DNA of 64,000 bases from Deltaproteobacteria bacterium (GTDB lineage Bacteria > Desulfobacterota > Desulfobacteria > Desulfobacterales > UBA5852), in contig JAHLLS010000010.1 of assembly GCA_020444045.1 (NCBI GenBank), positions 113,843-177,842 on the forward strand. Direction: 5' to 3'. Position 1 is the first letter of the stretch. The number at the start of each line of letters is the position of its first letter. A program made the translations under genes and the position numbers. Positions 25,154 to 34,764 of this stretch are shown piece by piece. Under the pieces are notes generated by a model. That model saw nothing but the letters and a program-made list of their open reading frames with translations. It made no database searches and was not told the DNA's origin.

Positions 25154-27400
25154 TCACGCATCCAGTGCGTTTCTTACGACATCGGCCAGCGCATTACGAA
25201 CGATCGGCTTGTAGATGAGGCGCCGGATCCCGAGACGCCGGGCCCGTTCCTCATTTATATGCTCGTTGAAACCGGTGCACAAAATGATGGGGATGTCCGG
25301 GCGTTTTTGCAGGATGGCACGCGCGAGTTCTTCTCCTGTGAGTTCCGGCATGGTCATGTCGGTGATCACCATGTCGAAAGCCTGGGGCGTATCGCCAAAA
25401 TCCTGCAGCGCATCGCGGCTGCTGGTGTAGGCGGCTACGCGGTAACCCAGGGACTCCAGCATCAACTGCATTACATGGGCTATCTGGGGTTCATCGTCCA
25501 CGACAAGAATGGTTTCCTGGTGACCGCCAGCCGTTTCGGCAGCAATCACCTTTGCCGGCGGGGGAAGGACAGTTTTCTGGGCCGGCAGATAAACGCGAAA
25601 TACCGCCCCCTGCCCCGGGGCACTCTCCACCCGAATATCACCACCGCAATTCTTGACAATCCCGTGCACGACCGAAAGCCCCATGCCGGTCCCCTTGCCT
25701 TTGCGCTTGGTGGTAAAATAGGGGTCGAAAATTCGTTCTTGCAAGGCCTCATCGATCCCCTGGCCGGTATCCGCCACCGTCAATTGTAAAAACCAGTCAC
25801 TGCCGCCCAAACCGTCGATGGTTTCCCTGCTCGCGTCGAGTTTGACATCGTCAAGCGTAATGGTGAGTATTCCGCCGTTTTTTTCCATGGCGTGGGCCGC
25901 ATTGGTGACCAGATTCATGACCACCTGATGCAATTGCGTCGGATCGGCCATGACCGTGGCATCGGAATGCAATTCTCCCCGAATGGTGATGGTCGCCGGA
26001 ATGGAGGCCCTGAGCAGCTTGATCGCTTCCCGTACAACGCTGCTGAGTCTGACGGGTTTCGGGGCGACCTCCGCCTGTCGGCTGAAGGTAAGAATCTGCT
26101 GGGTAAGGTCCTTGGCCCGATGGGACGCTTTGAGGATCTCTCCCAAATAGCCGGCGAGGGGGGCTTGATCGCGGCAATCTTCCAGTGCGATTTCGGCATA
26201 TCCTAAGATGGCCGCCAGAATATTGTTAAAATCATGTGCAATACCGCCGGCCAGGGTGCCGATGGCTTCCATTTTTAGCGCCTGGCGCAACTGGGTTTCG
26301 AGATGGAGTTTTTCTTCCTGCATCCGTTTCAGATCGGTGATGTCCATGCCAATCTGCAAGCGCACCAAACGTCCGTCGATCCAGTTGATGGCCCGATCAA
26401 AATTCAAATACATTCGACCGGTAACGGGATTTTCGCCTTCCCATACATGCAGCCCTGTGGCCTGCCCGGTATCGTCCACAATCCCGTCACTGTGACATAT
26501 ATCGCACGGCACCGCTCGGTCTTGAAACACTTCCCAGCATTTGGCGCCCGTGCGGTCTCCGCCAAAGCTTTCCTGCATATGGCGATTCATCAACAACACG
26601 TCATGGGTTTCGATGTCCGCGACAAAAACATCGGCATCGATGCTGTCTAAAACCGTCACCAAAATCTCATGGGACCGCGTGATTTCCTCCTCGGCCCGCT
26701 GGCGTTCGGCGAATTCCCGTCGCAGCTTTTCATTGGCCTGTTGCAATTCGCGATGCTTTTCTTCCAGGGACTGCCGGGTTTGCCGCTGCTTTTCCAAAGC
26801 GGTTTTCAACCCCCGCAGCAGGACCGCAATGGAAAGCGTCGCAACGGTATCCAGCAGGAGAAAATTAGCGCTGATAACCCACCATTTATCCGCCATATTG
26901 GCCGGCATAAAATCAATCACGATCCAACCGGTCGCTAACGCAATCCCGAAGCAAATCACCGTTAGGGCGTTGATCGCCAGGGCACCCATCGCCGGTCGCA
27001 AACCAAACAGGAGGCTGGTCATCACGGGAAAAGCGAAAAGCCAGATCGATCCGGCGGCAAAAGGCCCCAGTTTGATGAGCAGGGCCACACCGAGACCGTA
27101 AAAAAAGGCCAGCAGCAAAATGGCCTTGACCTTGAAGGACAGGCGCTGGGAAAAGGCGGCCCAGACAAACCAGGCGTATCCGATGGTATTGAAGATAACC
27201 AGCCACCAGATGCCCTCGATGAAGGCCAGATAGACGCTTGGCAGGTAGGCGATCCCGCCTAACAGCGCCGTTGAGCGATAGATGACGTCCAGGATTCGGC
27301 CCCGCCAGTATTCAACACTGCGAGCGGGTTGTGGCCCAGAGGACGCCCCATCCTGATACAGCGACTGAATCTTTCGTATGATCTTATGCCAGAAAGTCAT
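25154..27400 (-). CDS. Membrane hybrid sensor histidine kinase
   Basis: 748 aa. Residues about 38-200 contain six hydrophobic segments without a large periplasmic loop. A coiled coil (200-240) leads to a PAS domain (about 240-360) that includes CWEVFQDRAVPCDIC, a Cys-bearing pattern frequent in PAS domains of anaerobes. The kinase core has His389 in the H-box (GGIAHDFNN), and N, G1 and G2 boxes in NLVTNAAHAM, DTGQGI and GKGTGMGLS. A C-terminal receiver domain (about 625-745) has VVDDE and the acceptor Asp in ITDMTMPELTG. It is a multistep phosphorelay kinase; its partner is not adjacent and the signal is unknown. Confidence 0.95.
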   Translation of the reverse strand: MTFWHKIIRKIQSLYQDGASSGPQPARSVEYWRGRILDVIYRSTALLGGIAYLPSVYLAFIEGIWWLVIFNTIGYAWFVWAAFSQRLSFKVKAILLLAFFYGLGVALLIKLGPFAAGSIWLFAFPVMTSLLFGLRPAMGALAINALTVICFGIALATGWIVIDFMPANMADKWWVISANFLLLDTVATLSIAVLLRGLKTALEKQRQTRQSLEEKHRELQQANEKLRREFAERQRAEEEITRSHEILVTVLDSIDADVFVADIETHDVLLMNRHMQESFGGDRTGAKCWEVFQDRAVPCDICHSDGIVDDTGQATGLHVWEGENPVTGRMYLNFDRAINWIDGRLVRLQIGMDITDLKRMQEEKLHLETQLRQALKMEAIGTLAGGIAHDFNNILAAILGYAEIALEDCRDQAPLAGYLGEILKASHRAKDLTQQILTFSRQAEVAPKPVRLSSVVREAIKLLRASIPATITIRGELHSDATVMADPTQLHQVVMNLVTNAAHAMEKNGGILTITLDDVKLDASRETIDGLGGSDWFLQLTVADTGQGIDEALQERIFDPYFTTKRKGKGTGMGLSVVHGIVKNCGGDIRVESAPGQGAVFRVYLPAQKTVLPPPAKVIAAETAGGHQETILVVDDEPQIAHVMQLMLESLGYRVAAYTSSRDALQDFGDTPQAFDMVITDMTMPELTGEELARAILQKRPDIPIILCTGFNEHINEERARRLGIRRLIYKPIVRNALADVVRNALDA

Positions 27401-27521
27401 TGCGTCAGCTTCGAGACAGCCATGTAGGTTTCGAATACACTTTGAGTCTTGATTTTGTAGTGATACCTGTTAACTTAGTTTTGTAAATGCGATCCTCACC
27501 ATCATGCGGCAGGAGGCACCG

Positions 27522-28145
27522 ATGAAAATAAGATGGCTCAGTATAATTCTTTTTGCATCCGTTTTGGTTACGGGACAGCTGTATGCCGGATCGGTTTATT
27601 ACTGGACGGATGACAATGGTGTCCGCCATTACAGCAACACCGGCATTCCCGACGATGTCGAGGCCGTCGACGTCCAGCCGGAAGAAGCGCCATCACCCCA
27701 GGCCTTCGAAACAAGCGACATATCCGATACCGACAGCGAACCGTCAGACATGACCCCATCGGAGCGCGACGCGGAACAGGCCGACGAAAAACAAACCGAC
27801 GACCGCCTGGCCGCCAAAGTCGAAAAGGAGCAGCAGCGCCTTGAATCCGAAATTAAAAAAATCAAGGGGTTTTCCATTGGGAAATCCTTTTCGCCAGGAA
27901 TGAAAAGCGCCATGATCAAACCCTTAGAGGAGCAGCTGGCGTTACTCCAGGCCGACCCCGAACGCTACTTTCGCATGAAAAGACAAGGCGCCTTCTCATC
28001 GACTTACCCCGACGGTTCGGCAGAAGCGAACCGCGCCCCCAGCGCCCCTCTTTCAGGCGACCTATCAGGAGCGCCGGCGACATCATCGGCCGGTGGTTCT
28101 TCCGGTGATGACAATCGGGATAACGCTGAAACGCCGTCACCTTAG
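27522..28145 (+). CDS. DUF4124-domain periplasmic protein
   Basis: 207 aa from the ATG with GGAGG seven bases upstream. After a signal peptide (cleaved near LYAGS) comes the short DUF4124 motif VYYWTDDNGVRHYSNT, then a long acidic, low-complexity region rich in Asp/Glu/Ser. A charged helix (EKEQQRLESEIKKIKGF) and a Ser/Gly/Ala tail follow. DUF4124 proteins are common in Gram-negatives and probably bind cell-envelope components; their function is not established. It is divergent from the histidine kinase and convergent with yqeY. Confidence 0.8.
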   Translation: MKIRWLSIILFASVLVTGQLYAGSVYYWTDDNGVRHYSNTGIPDDVEAVDVQPEEAPSPQAFETSDISDTDSEPSDMTPSERDAEQADEKQTDDRLAAKVEKEQQRLESEIKKIKGFSIGKSFSPGMKSAMIKPLEEQLALLQADPERYFRMKRQGAFSSTYPDGSAEANRAPSAPLSGDLSGAPATSSAGGSSGDDNRDNAETPSP

Positions 28146-28150
28146 AAGGC

Positions 28151-28561
28151 TCAGGGCATATCCTGAAGGATCTTTTGGACGGTCTTGCCATCGGCATTGG
28201 CGCCGAAATGGCGCATGATGTCGCCCATGGCCTGCATCTTGTTTTTGTACCCCGCCAAATCGATATTGGCCCGAATCCAATCGGCAATGTCCGTCTCGGA
28301 GGCCATCGCCGGAAGATACGCCTCCAAAACCTTCAAATAAGGCGATGCCGCATTTTCCCCCTGCCGGCTCAAGACTTCTTTCTCGGACTTGATCAGTTTT
28401 TTAAGAACTTGCAACACGGCGTCATCGGTCAGTTCTTTGGCCGGCAGCCGACCGAATTCACCGATAACCACCCGCAAGGCTTCTTTTCTTTCATCATCCC
28501 GGGCCTTCATGGCCGTTTTCAAATCCGCCTTGATTTTCTCCTGTAGCGTCATGTCTGTCAT
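28151..28561 (-). CDS. yqeY: GatB/YqeY family protein
   Basis: 136 aa, slightly below the usual 148. The family features are visible: MTLQEKIKADLKTAMKARD at the start, LRVVIGEF, IKSEKEVLSRQG and YLPAMASETDI. The C-terminus GDIMRHFGANADGKTVQKIL is the tRNA-binding tail domain shared with the GatB subunit of amidotransferases. Stand-alone YqeY proteins may bind tRNA or influence aminoacyl-tRNA amidation, but the exact role is not known. It overlaps nothing and is convergent with the DUF4124 gene. Confidence 0.9.
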   Translation of the reverse strand: MTDMTLQEKIKADLKTAMKARDDERKEALRVVIGEFGRLPAKELTDDAVLQVLKKLIKSEKEVLSRQGENAASPYLKVLEAYLPAMASETDIADWIRANIDLAGYKNKMQAMGDIMRHFGANADGKTVQKILQDMP

Positions 28562-28801
28562 TCCTTCGGCACAATCATGGTTTTCGACCTCATGCTTGAT
28601 GATCGAATCCCATGAAATCGTTAGGGTGATTCATGCCATTGATCATACGCTGCAAGCCATCGGTCAGGCAACATTTAGTGGGCATCGAACCCTTCGACAT
28701 TATTGCCTATACGATACGGCCTGGGATTCTAAAGTCAAGCGGTTGCATCCCATGGGGATTTATCCTATAGAAGTTCATCTTTTAAAAACAACGTCTATTC
28801 T

Positions 28802-30070
28802 ATGGGCCTTTTACCTGTAATGAACCACACACCTCGCCCGGTCGAGTTGCTGGCACCGGCCGGTAACTTTGAGAAGCTTGAAACCGCCATTCACTTTGGC
28901 GCCGATGCCGTATATCTGTCAGGCAAAGATTTCAGCCTGCGCAATTTCTCCGGCAACTTCAGTCTCGATGAAATCGAAGCCGCCGTCGCTCTCGGCCGTT
29001 CCCACGGTGTCAGGATCTATATCGCATGTAATATCTATTCGCGCAATCACGAGCAGCAGCACCTTCAGGACTATCTCGCCCAATTGGCCAAAATCCGCCC
29101 GGACGGCATCATCGTCGCCGATCCGGCCATTTTTTCAGCGGCCCGCAAACTCATGCCGGGCGTTCCGATTCATATCAGTACGCAAACCAATCCGACCAAT
29201 TATGCCGCAGCAGAATTCTGGAAAAAGCTTGGGGCCGACCGCATCATTGCCGCACGCGAACTCTCCCTGCCCGAAATAAAGGAAATCGCCACCAGAGGCG
29301 GTCTTGCGGTCGAAGTCTTTGTCCACGGGGCCATGTGCATGTCCTATTCCGGTCGCTGCCTTCTCAGCAACTTCCTGGCCAACCGGGACAGCAACCGCGG
29401 TCAATGTGCCCATCCCTGCCGCTGGAATTATGCCGTTGTCGAAGAAAAACGACCGGGTCAATACCTACCCGTTCGTGAGGACGACCGGGGCACCTATATT
29501 TTCAACGCACGCGATCTTTGTATGATCGAGCATATACCGGCGCTTGTCGAAAGCGGTGTCGCGGCCCTTAAAATCGAGGGACGCATGAAGGGCATTCATT
29601 ATGTGGCGTCGTCGGTCAAAGCCTATCGAGCCGCCCTCGATGCGTATTACCGCGACCCCCTGGGCTTCCACGTCGAGCAGGACTGGGTGGATACACTGGA
29701 CAGCATTAACCAACGCGGTTACTGCACGGGTTTTTATTTTGGCGACCCCCGGCAAACACAACCCAATTATAGCCTGACACGCCCGGCCTATGAGCACCGC
29801 CTGGTCGGCAAGGTCCTCTCGTGCGCAATGTCCGGAACGGTTGTCGTCGATGTCCGCAACCGACTGGCCGTTGACGACACCGTTGAAGTTCTGTCCCCCG
29901 GACGCCCCGTATGGAAAGAAGCGATTCGCAGCATGGTCGATCTGGCAACCGGGCCCGTGACGGTGGCCCATGCCGGGATGAAAATTGAAATCGACTTTAA
30001 GACGGGCTGTCGCCCCAACGATCTCATACGCCGACGCGACCCGAGCGATGCTTGCCCGCGGCACCGTTAG
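28802..30070 (+). CDS. Peptidase U32 family protein (TrhP/YegQ-type)
   Basis: 422 aa. The start ELLAPAGNFEKLETAIHFGADAVY is the U32 hallmark. HISTQTNPTNYAAAEFW and the signature VFVHGAMCMSYSGRCLLSN follow, with a cysteine set including GQCAHPCR that in this family coordinates an iron-sulfur cluster. Members of the TrhP branch take part in 5-hydroxyuridine formation at tRNA position 34, using prephenate-derived chemistry; others are annotated as collagenase-like. The gene is monocistronic. A second ATG (28820) is an equally likely start. The branch assignment is by overall likeness only. Confidence 0.88.
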   Translation: MGLLPVMNHTPRPVELLAPAGNFEKLETAIHFGADAVYLSGKDFSLRNFSGNFSLDEIEAAVALGRSHGVRIYIACNIYSRNHEQQHLQDYLAQLAKIRPDGIIVADPAIFSAARKLMPGVPIHISTQTNPTNYAAAEFWKKLGADRIIAARELSLPEIKEIATRGGLAVEVFVHGAMCMSYSGRCLLSNFLANRDSNRGQCAHPCRWNYAVVEEKRPGQYLPVREDDRGTYIFNARDLCMIEHIPALVESGVAALKIEGRMKGIHYVASSVKAYRAALDAYYRDPLGFHVEQDWVDTLDSINQRGYCTGFYFGDPRQTQPNYSLTRPAYEHRLVGKVLSCAMSGTVVVDVRNRLAVDDTVEVLSPGRPVWKEAIRSMVDLATGPVTVAHAGMKIEIDFKTGCRPNDLIRRRDPSDACPRHR

Positions 30071-30267
30071 TTAGTGCCCATCCCAAAAGAACCAATTCGC
30101 CCGACCCGCCGAAGGCGGATAAATATCGGCGTTGCGCGAAAAATTGAATCTTCGGCATATCAACCATAGGCCGGCGGTTAAATTTTCCGCGCGCCTTGAT
30201 CTCAACCCAATTTGCCGATTTCTGGATGTCTAGTTAAAATGGGATCTGACCCGTAGAACCAAAAAAG

Positions 30268-31080
30268 ATGAAAATCATTGCCGACAATTTGCAGATCACC
30301 CGGTTGAATCTTGCCGACGCGCTTTTTCACCGGAACCCGGATGTCTTCCAGGTGCTGGTCCAGGCTATGGAAGCGGCAGGCGCCGAGGCCATCGATCTGA
30401 ATACCGGGCCGCTGGGGCGCAATGCCGCCCGGGAAATGGCGTTCTGCGTTGAAGTCGTTCAGTCCGTTAGCGATCTGCCCATCTTGATCGATACGGCCAA
30501 CCCTGTTGCCATGCGAGCCGGCCTCGAAGCCAACCGCAAGATAGCTGTGATCAACGGTATTTCCCTGGAGCCTCAAAAACTGGATGAGATCCTGCCACTG
30601 GCGGTCCAATATGATGTGGATGTGATCGGGTATCTGTTGGATGGACGCAGTCAGATGCCGTCGGATCAGGACGACCGTATGGCCATCGCCCTCGAGCTTT
30701 TTCAGCACTGCCTCTCGGCGGGCTTGCGGACGGAACAGTTGATCATCGACCCGGTCGTCGCTCCGCTGATCTGGCAGGATGGTCTTCGGCGAAATCGGGA
30801 TCTTCTGCAAATCGTTCGCCGCCTGCCGGAATTGCTCGATTTTCCGGTACGGACAGTCGCCGGGTTGTCCAACCTGACAACCGGTCAAGGCCCCCGCAAC
30901 CTCAAACGGCGTATCGAGCAACTCTATCTATCCATGCTGGCGGCGGCGGGGCTCTCCTGGGTGCTGCTCGATATCCATCACCATGACACCGTGGCATCCG
31001 TACGGATCTGCCAAACGTTGCTCAATGATGACATCTTTGCATGGGATCCAACGGTCAACGATCGTTCTTCCGCGCAATAA
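30268..31080 (+). CDS. Pterin-binding methyltransferase (AcsE/MtgA-like)
   Basis: 270 aa, a single TIM-barrel as in dihydropteroate synthase and methyl-tetrahydrofolate:corrinoid methyltransferases. Strand-end motifs fit: AIDLNTGP, ILIDTANP, VINGIS and VAGLSNLTTGQ. Such enzymes move a methyl group between tetrahydrofolate and a cobalamin protein, as in the Wood-Ljungdahl pathway. The cobalamin-protein partner and CO dehydrogenase genes are not in the window, so the partner is unknown. AAAAAAG before the ATG is a weak ribosome-binding site. Confidence 0.8.
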   Translation: MKIIADNLQITRLNLADALFHRNPDVFQVLVQAMEAAGAEAIDLNTGPLGRNAAREMAFCVEVVQSVSDLPILIDTANPVAMRAGLEANRKIAVINGISLEPQKLDEILPLAVQYDVDVIGYLLDGRSQMPSDQDDRMAIALELFQHCLSAGLRTEQLIIDPVVAPLIWQDGLRRNRDLLQIVRRLPELLDFPVRTVAGLSNLTTGQGPRNLKRRIEQLYLSMLAAAGLSWVLLDIHHHDTVASVRICQTLLNDDIFAWDPTVNDRSSAQ

Positions 31081-31091
31081 ATAAGGTCTGC

Positions 31092-31376
31092 TCAATCCGT
31101 TTCTTCATCTTGTTGGATGGCAACGGCCGCAGCTTCGAATTCCCGGCTGACGGCATGGGTCAATTCCGCTGCGGTGCGCAATCGCTCGGCCGCCGCGATA
31201 AGTCCCATGGCCTCGATTTTGCCGGCCCATTCGATGTAATTGGCGGCGTGGTCATCGTTGTGATGAATCCAATGATGCAGGCGTTTCAAAAGCCGCTGGG
31301 TTTCGGTGAGTTCCCCGTCAACGGGGCCCTGCGCATGGGCGTGTTCGTGGTGGTGATGGTGATGCTGGTCACTCAT
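31092..31376 (-). CDS. Small His-rich protein, probable metal binder
   Basis: 94 aa, cytosolic. The N-terminus (residues 5-14) is a run of six His followed by EHAHA, a typical nickel/zinc/cobalt-binding tail. The rest is one helical domain (LLKRLHHWIHHNDDHAANYIEWAGKI onward in shorter form: RLHHWIHHNDDH) with four more histidines. Similar His-rich small proteins occur beside metal-dependent enzymes. It is convergent with the pterin methyltransferase, which suggests but does not prove a shared cobalt/nickel theme. Confidence 0.65.
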   Translation of the reverse strand: MSDQHHHHHHEHAHAQGPVDGELTETQRLLKRLHHWIHHNDDHAANYIEWAGKIEAMGLIAAAERLRTAAELTHAVSREFEAAAVAIQQDEETD

Positions 31377-31594
31377 GGGTAATCACTCCTTGTTGAGGTC
31401 AGAGGAGCAAGACATACACCCATGGTCGTCAGGCGTCAATAACCTGCGCTCGGGTTGACCGGTCTTACCGAGATTCGGGAAACGCGTTAGAAGCCCTGCC
31501 GATCAATCAGCCGTCGTCCTTCAGGCCGAGCTCGGCTTGCGCTACAAGCATCTCTTTTCCCCTGGTGAGGCGGGATGGCGGTGCGCGATGTCCC

Positions 31595-32719
31595 TTATGA
31601 ATAAATAACGTTGAACGGCAGGGGGGGATACTTCCAGACGCCGGGTTTGGGCAGTATGTGTTGTCCGCCGACGGTCTGCCAGGACAAGTCCGGTTTGATC
31701 TCCCGCAGTTTGCCGTCATCGGGCGGACGCGCCTGGTCGGTCGGCAGATAGGTGGCCTGGAATATACAGACGCCTTGGTTACGGGACCGGAATACGACAT
31801 AATTCTTGGTGAAGGTCTGGATGGAGATATGGTTGGTGGCCGCCAGGTTCTGCATCTCGTCCTTAGATAGCTGCATCAGAATGGTTTTGGAAACACCACG
31901 CTCGGATATACGGATCAGCCCGCGGGTCTCGCTGCTCCCGGCGTAAACCGTGGAAATACACGACAACTGCCGCAAGTACTGGGCGGCCACAATCGCCGCC
32001 GTCCGTCGACCACCGGCCATGAGGGGCAGCCCGTAGAATTCAAAAAATTTCTTCTGCAGGTCTTCCGCATATTTGTCACCCCGCTCGAAGATATCTTTCG
32101 ATATGTAGCGCAAATCCCGGGCCAGGTTTTCAGCCGCTTCGATGATCGGCCAATCCACCCGGACATGAAAATGGGTCAAGCTGTAACGGTTGCGGGCTTT
32201 GCTGGCGGGGTCGCGCTGAATCAAAAGGGCATAATCGACGGGCAGCAGTGCTTTGACAAACGATGGGAATTGGAGGGATTCCAAATGCTTCTGATTACGA
32301 TCGAATTTATTGGAGGACAACGGCAGTGTCTTGGAAGACAGCAGATTGGCCTTCGTTGTTTTGTTGAGTTCAAAAAAACGGATGTATTTCTTGTGTTCCG
32401 GCGGGATGGTGTCCTCGACAAACAATACGAGAAAGGCATTCTGGCATTCATATTCGACATCCGGAATCCGGGCGCGCGGTTTTAATTCTCTTTTCTCAAC
32501 AAAGGGAAACGCCACCTTGCTGCATTGAAAACGCGTGTAGGAATCGATGAGCGCATATTGCATCATCAAGGCATCGAGTTCATCGCGCAGAAGTTCATAG
32601 TAGGAACGCCGCAAACGGTTTTCGCCGCTGAGCTCTTCTCTGACTTTCCAGAATGTCAATGGACTCACCCGTCCTGTGGAAGGGGCACCCGGAGATCGAT
32701 CCAAGATCCCGGTCTGCAA
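31595..32719 (-). CDS. Unrecognised 374-aa protein
   Basis: A long minus-strand frame with even amino-acid composition and no frame-mates of equal quality. No signal peptide or membrane segment. It is basic (many Lys/Arg), with a charged middle (RKNQKHLES, RDPASKARNRY) and a C-terminal segment with many aromatic residues (WKYPPLPFNVIYS). I recognise no domain. The first codon of the open frame is TTG (32717-32719) and no strong Shine-Dalgarno is seen, so the true start may be downstream, for example a GTG near residue 18. It stands alone between non-coding gaps. Function unknown. Confidence 0.6.
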   Translation of the reverse strand: MQTGILDRSPGAPSTGRVSPLTFWKVREELSGENRLRRSYYELLRDELDALMMQYALIDSYTRFQCSKVAFPFVEKRELKPRARIPDVEYECQNAFLVLFVEDTIPPEHKKYIRFFELNKTTKANLLSSKTLPLSSNKFDRNQKHLESLQFPSFVKALLPVDYALLIQRDPASKARNRYSLTHFHVRVDWPIIEAAENLARDLRYISKDIFERGDKYAEDLQKKFFEFYGLPLMAGGRRTAAIVAAQYLRQLSCISTVYAGSSETRGLIRISERGVSKTILMQLSKDEMQNLAATNHISIQTFTKNYVVFRSRNQGVCIFQATYLPTDQARPPDDGKLREIKPDLSWQTVGGQHILPKPGVWKYPPLPFNVIYS

Positions 32720-32796
32720 TTGTTGTCATTTGGTGGTAAGAATGGGGCCTGCTACGGATAACGTATTGCTATAAATACCATTATTTTAGGGTTGCG

Positions 32797-33519
32797 TCAA
32801 CGGCGGGGCGCTTTGGAAGAGACCGATTTTTCGATCCAACGATAGAGATTGTCACGATAACGATATGCCAGGAACATTGCCAGGCCACACACCCCCAGAA
32901 TCAGCGCAAACACCCCATACATGCGTTCAAACAGCATGGAACCCTGCAGGCTGAGCATGAGGGTTCCCGGCATTCTTCCGAATGTTGCCATTAACAAGAA
33001 GAGTTTGAGGGGCATGACCGTGACCCCCAAAAATAAGCACAGGTAGTCCTTGGGAAACCCGGGAAAGACAAACAAAAGCATGATGACCAGGGCCCCCTGA
33101 TGGGTAACGATTTGATCCATTTTTTGGAGCTTGTCGGCCGGTATGATCTTTCGGATCAAACGCTTCCCAAGCATGCGGCCGATTAAAAAATTGATCCAGG
33201 ATCCCACGGCCAAGCTAATGCTCGAATAGGCAAATCCCTTGGCCGCCCCAAAAAGATACCCTCCGATAAAGCCCGTGGCTTCGCCGGGAATCGGCGCCAG
33301 GATCACCTGCAGCAATTGTACGGTCATGAAAACCAGCGGGCCGTAGGCCCCGGACGCATTGATCAACGCTTCGGTCTTCTCCCGGTCCAGCATCAGGTGG
33401 TAGAAGACGGTCAGCGCATGGCCGATGGCATCACGGTAGAAAAAACCCCAAAGGCAGGCTACCAGGACGACAAACGCCATGGCAAGCAGGCGCCATAATC
33501 GGTGTCGGGAAGGGACCAT
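32797..33519 (-). CDS. TVP38/TMEM64-family (VTT-domain) membrane protein
   Basis: 240 aa with about six hydrophobic segments. The central VTT region is recognisable: VILAPIPGEATGFIGGYLFG near residues 70-92 (the G-x-I/L-G-Y-x-F-G motif), then SWINFLIGRMLGKRLIRKI, and FPGFPKDYLCLFLG near 150. DedA/TVP38 proteins are thought to move or scramble lipids in the inner membrane. Preceding and following genes run in the same direction but with gaps over 85 bp. Confidence 0.85.
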   Translation of the reverse strand: MVPSRHRLWRLLAMAFVVLVACLWGFFYRDAIGHALTVFYHLMLDREKTEALINASGAYGPLVFMTVQLLQVILAPIPGEATGFIGGYLFGAAKGFAYSSISLAVGSWINFLIGRMLGKRLIRKIIPADKLQKMDQIVTHQGALVIMLLFVFPGFPKDYLCLFLGVTVMPLKLFLLMATFGRMPGTLMLSLQGSMLFERMYGVFALILGVCGLAMFLAYRYRDNLYRWIEKSVSSKAPRR

Positions 33520-33608
33520 GCGAATCGGTGCACTCCTTGGATGACTTCATTGAGAGGGAGGAACGGAAAGGCGCATCGTCCTGGCTCGGCCATGCATCGT
33601 TACCGGCA

Positions 33609-33896
33609 TCAGCTATCGCTGCCGGAATCATTTTCCTGATCAGCCAGGCGTTTTTGGTGAAGGGACTTCTTGCGCGCCCATCGTTCCAGAAACCCCATCA
33701 TACCGGCCGCATAAGCGCGATCCACTTTTTCTTCCCTCACCTGAACCGCATCGGCACTTTGCATGGCCGTCCGCAGGCATTCCGTTTTGCAATAGCAGAC
33801 CATGCAGGATTCCGGTGTTTCGCGCAGGTCATTGGGGCCCATCGGGAAAACACATTCCAACTTGCCGTAACAGTAGGGACGTTCATCGCGGGTCAT
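33609..33896 (-). CDS. Small Cys-rich protein, 95 aa
   Basis: The N-terminal half contains YCYGKLECVFPMG and SCMVCYCKTECLRTAM, six cysteines within 40 residues in a CxxC-like arrangement that could hold zinc or an iron-sulfur cluster. The C-terminal half is helical and basic. I associate this arrangement with small conserved proteins of sulfate reducers, but function is not known. The gene lies between the VTT protein and radC on the same strand. Confidence 0.65.
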   Translation of the reverse strand: MTRDERPYCYGKLECVFPMGPNDLRETPESCMVCYCKTECLRTAMQSADAVQVREEKVDRAYAAGMMGFLERWARKKSLHQKRLADQENDSGSDS

Positions 33897-34001
33897 AGAA
33901 TCTATATCCTGTTGCGTTGCGCCATGCGATAAAGGCTTTCATTTGATCAATCCCGTCGGTTGTTCACCCACGTTTTACGTATCGCTGAAGCTGATCATGC
34001 C

Positions 34002-34754
34002 CTATCCCATAGGGGCATGCGCCGCATCCGTCACCATCGCGGCGATTTTTCCGCTGTCGGCGTAACTGAAATAGGTGCCCCGGCCGATGATGATATGGTC
34101 ATGGACGGTCACGTCCACGACCTGACAGGCGTTGATCAGTTTTTGCGTCAGGGCCGTGTCTTCGGGAGAAGGCTGGGGATCGCCGGAGGGATGGTTGTGA
34201 GCGAAAATCAGGGCCACGGCATGGTGATCGAGCGCTGCACGAACTACTTCCCGCGGGAATACACTGCTGGACGTCAAGGTTCCTTCGAAAAGGGTCTGGA
34301 TAGCGAGAACACGGTTTTTGGCGTCCAGGAAAAGCACTTTGAATTGTTCCCGTTTTTTTCCCTGCATACTCTGATAAAGATAATCGAACAACGCCTTGGA
34401 ATGATGCAGCGCGTTTCCAGCGGCAAGGCGCTTTTCCAGATAGCGCTCACAAACGGCCGGGATCAGCTTGATACCGAAAAGATTTTTGGGACCGATACCA
34501 TCGACTTCACAAAGTTCCCGTGGAGATGCTTCAAAAACGGCAGCCAGATTGCCGAAACGCTGCAGTGCGGCTTTGGCAGCCGGTTTACAGTCCTTGCGCG
34601 GCGTTGCCAGGGTCAGCAGGAGTTCCAGGATTTCATAATCATGAAACCCACTTAGTCCCGCCGCTAAAAATTTATCCCGCAGACGACCGCGGTGGCCATC
34701 CGCCGACGACGCCGTTTGTGTCTGCTCGGATCTGGCATTTCCCATCCGTGTCAC
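34002..34754 (-). CDS. radC: RadC/MPN-domain protein
   Basis: 250 aa. An N-terminal HhH-type region (ELCEVDGIGPKNLFGIKL) is followed by the JAMM/MPN+ domain, with metal ligands in AHNHPSGDPQPSPED (H-x-H-P-S-G-x7-D) intact. RadC proteins are predicted metalloproteases or DNA-processing factors; a repair role has been questioned. It starts 10 nt after gpsA in the minus direction and is the last gene of the AI-2E permease-gyrA-gpsA-radC run. ATG 34743-34745 is an alternative start to GTG 34754. Confidence 0.92.
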   Translation of the reverse strand: MTRMGNARSEQTQTASSADGHRGRLRDKFLAAGLSGFHDYEILELLLTLATPRKDCKPAAKAALQRFGNLAAVFEASPRELCEVDGIGPKNLFGIKLIPAVCERYLEKRLAAGNALHHSKALFDYLYQSMQGKKREQFKVLFLDAKNRVLAIQTLFEGTLTSSSVFPREVVRAALDHHAVALIFAHNHPSGDPQPSPEDTALTQKLINACQVVDVTVHDHIIIGRGTYFSYADSGKIAAMVTDAAHAPMG

Positions 34755-34764
34755 ATCGACATCC

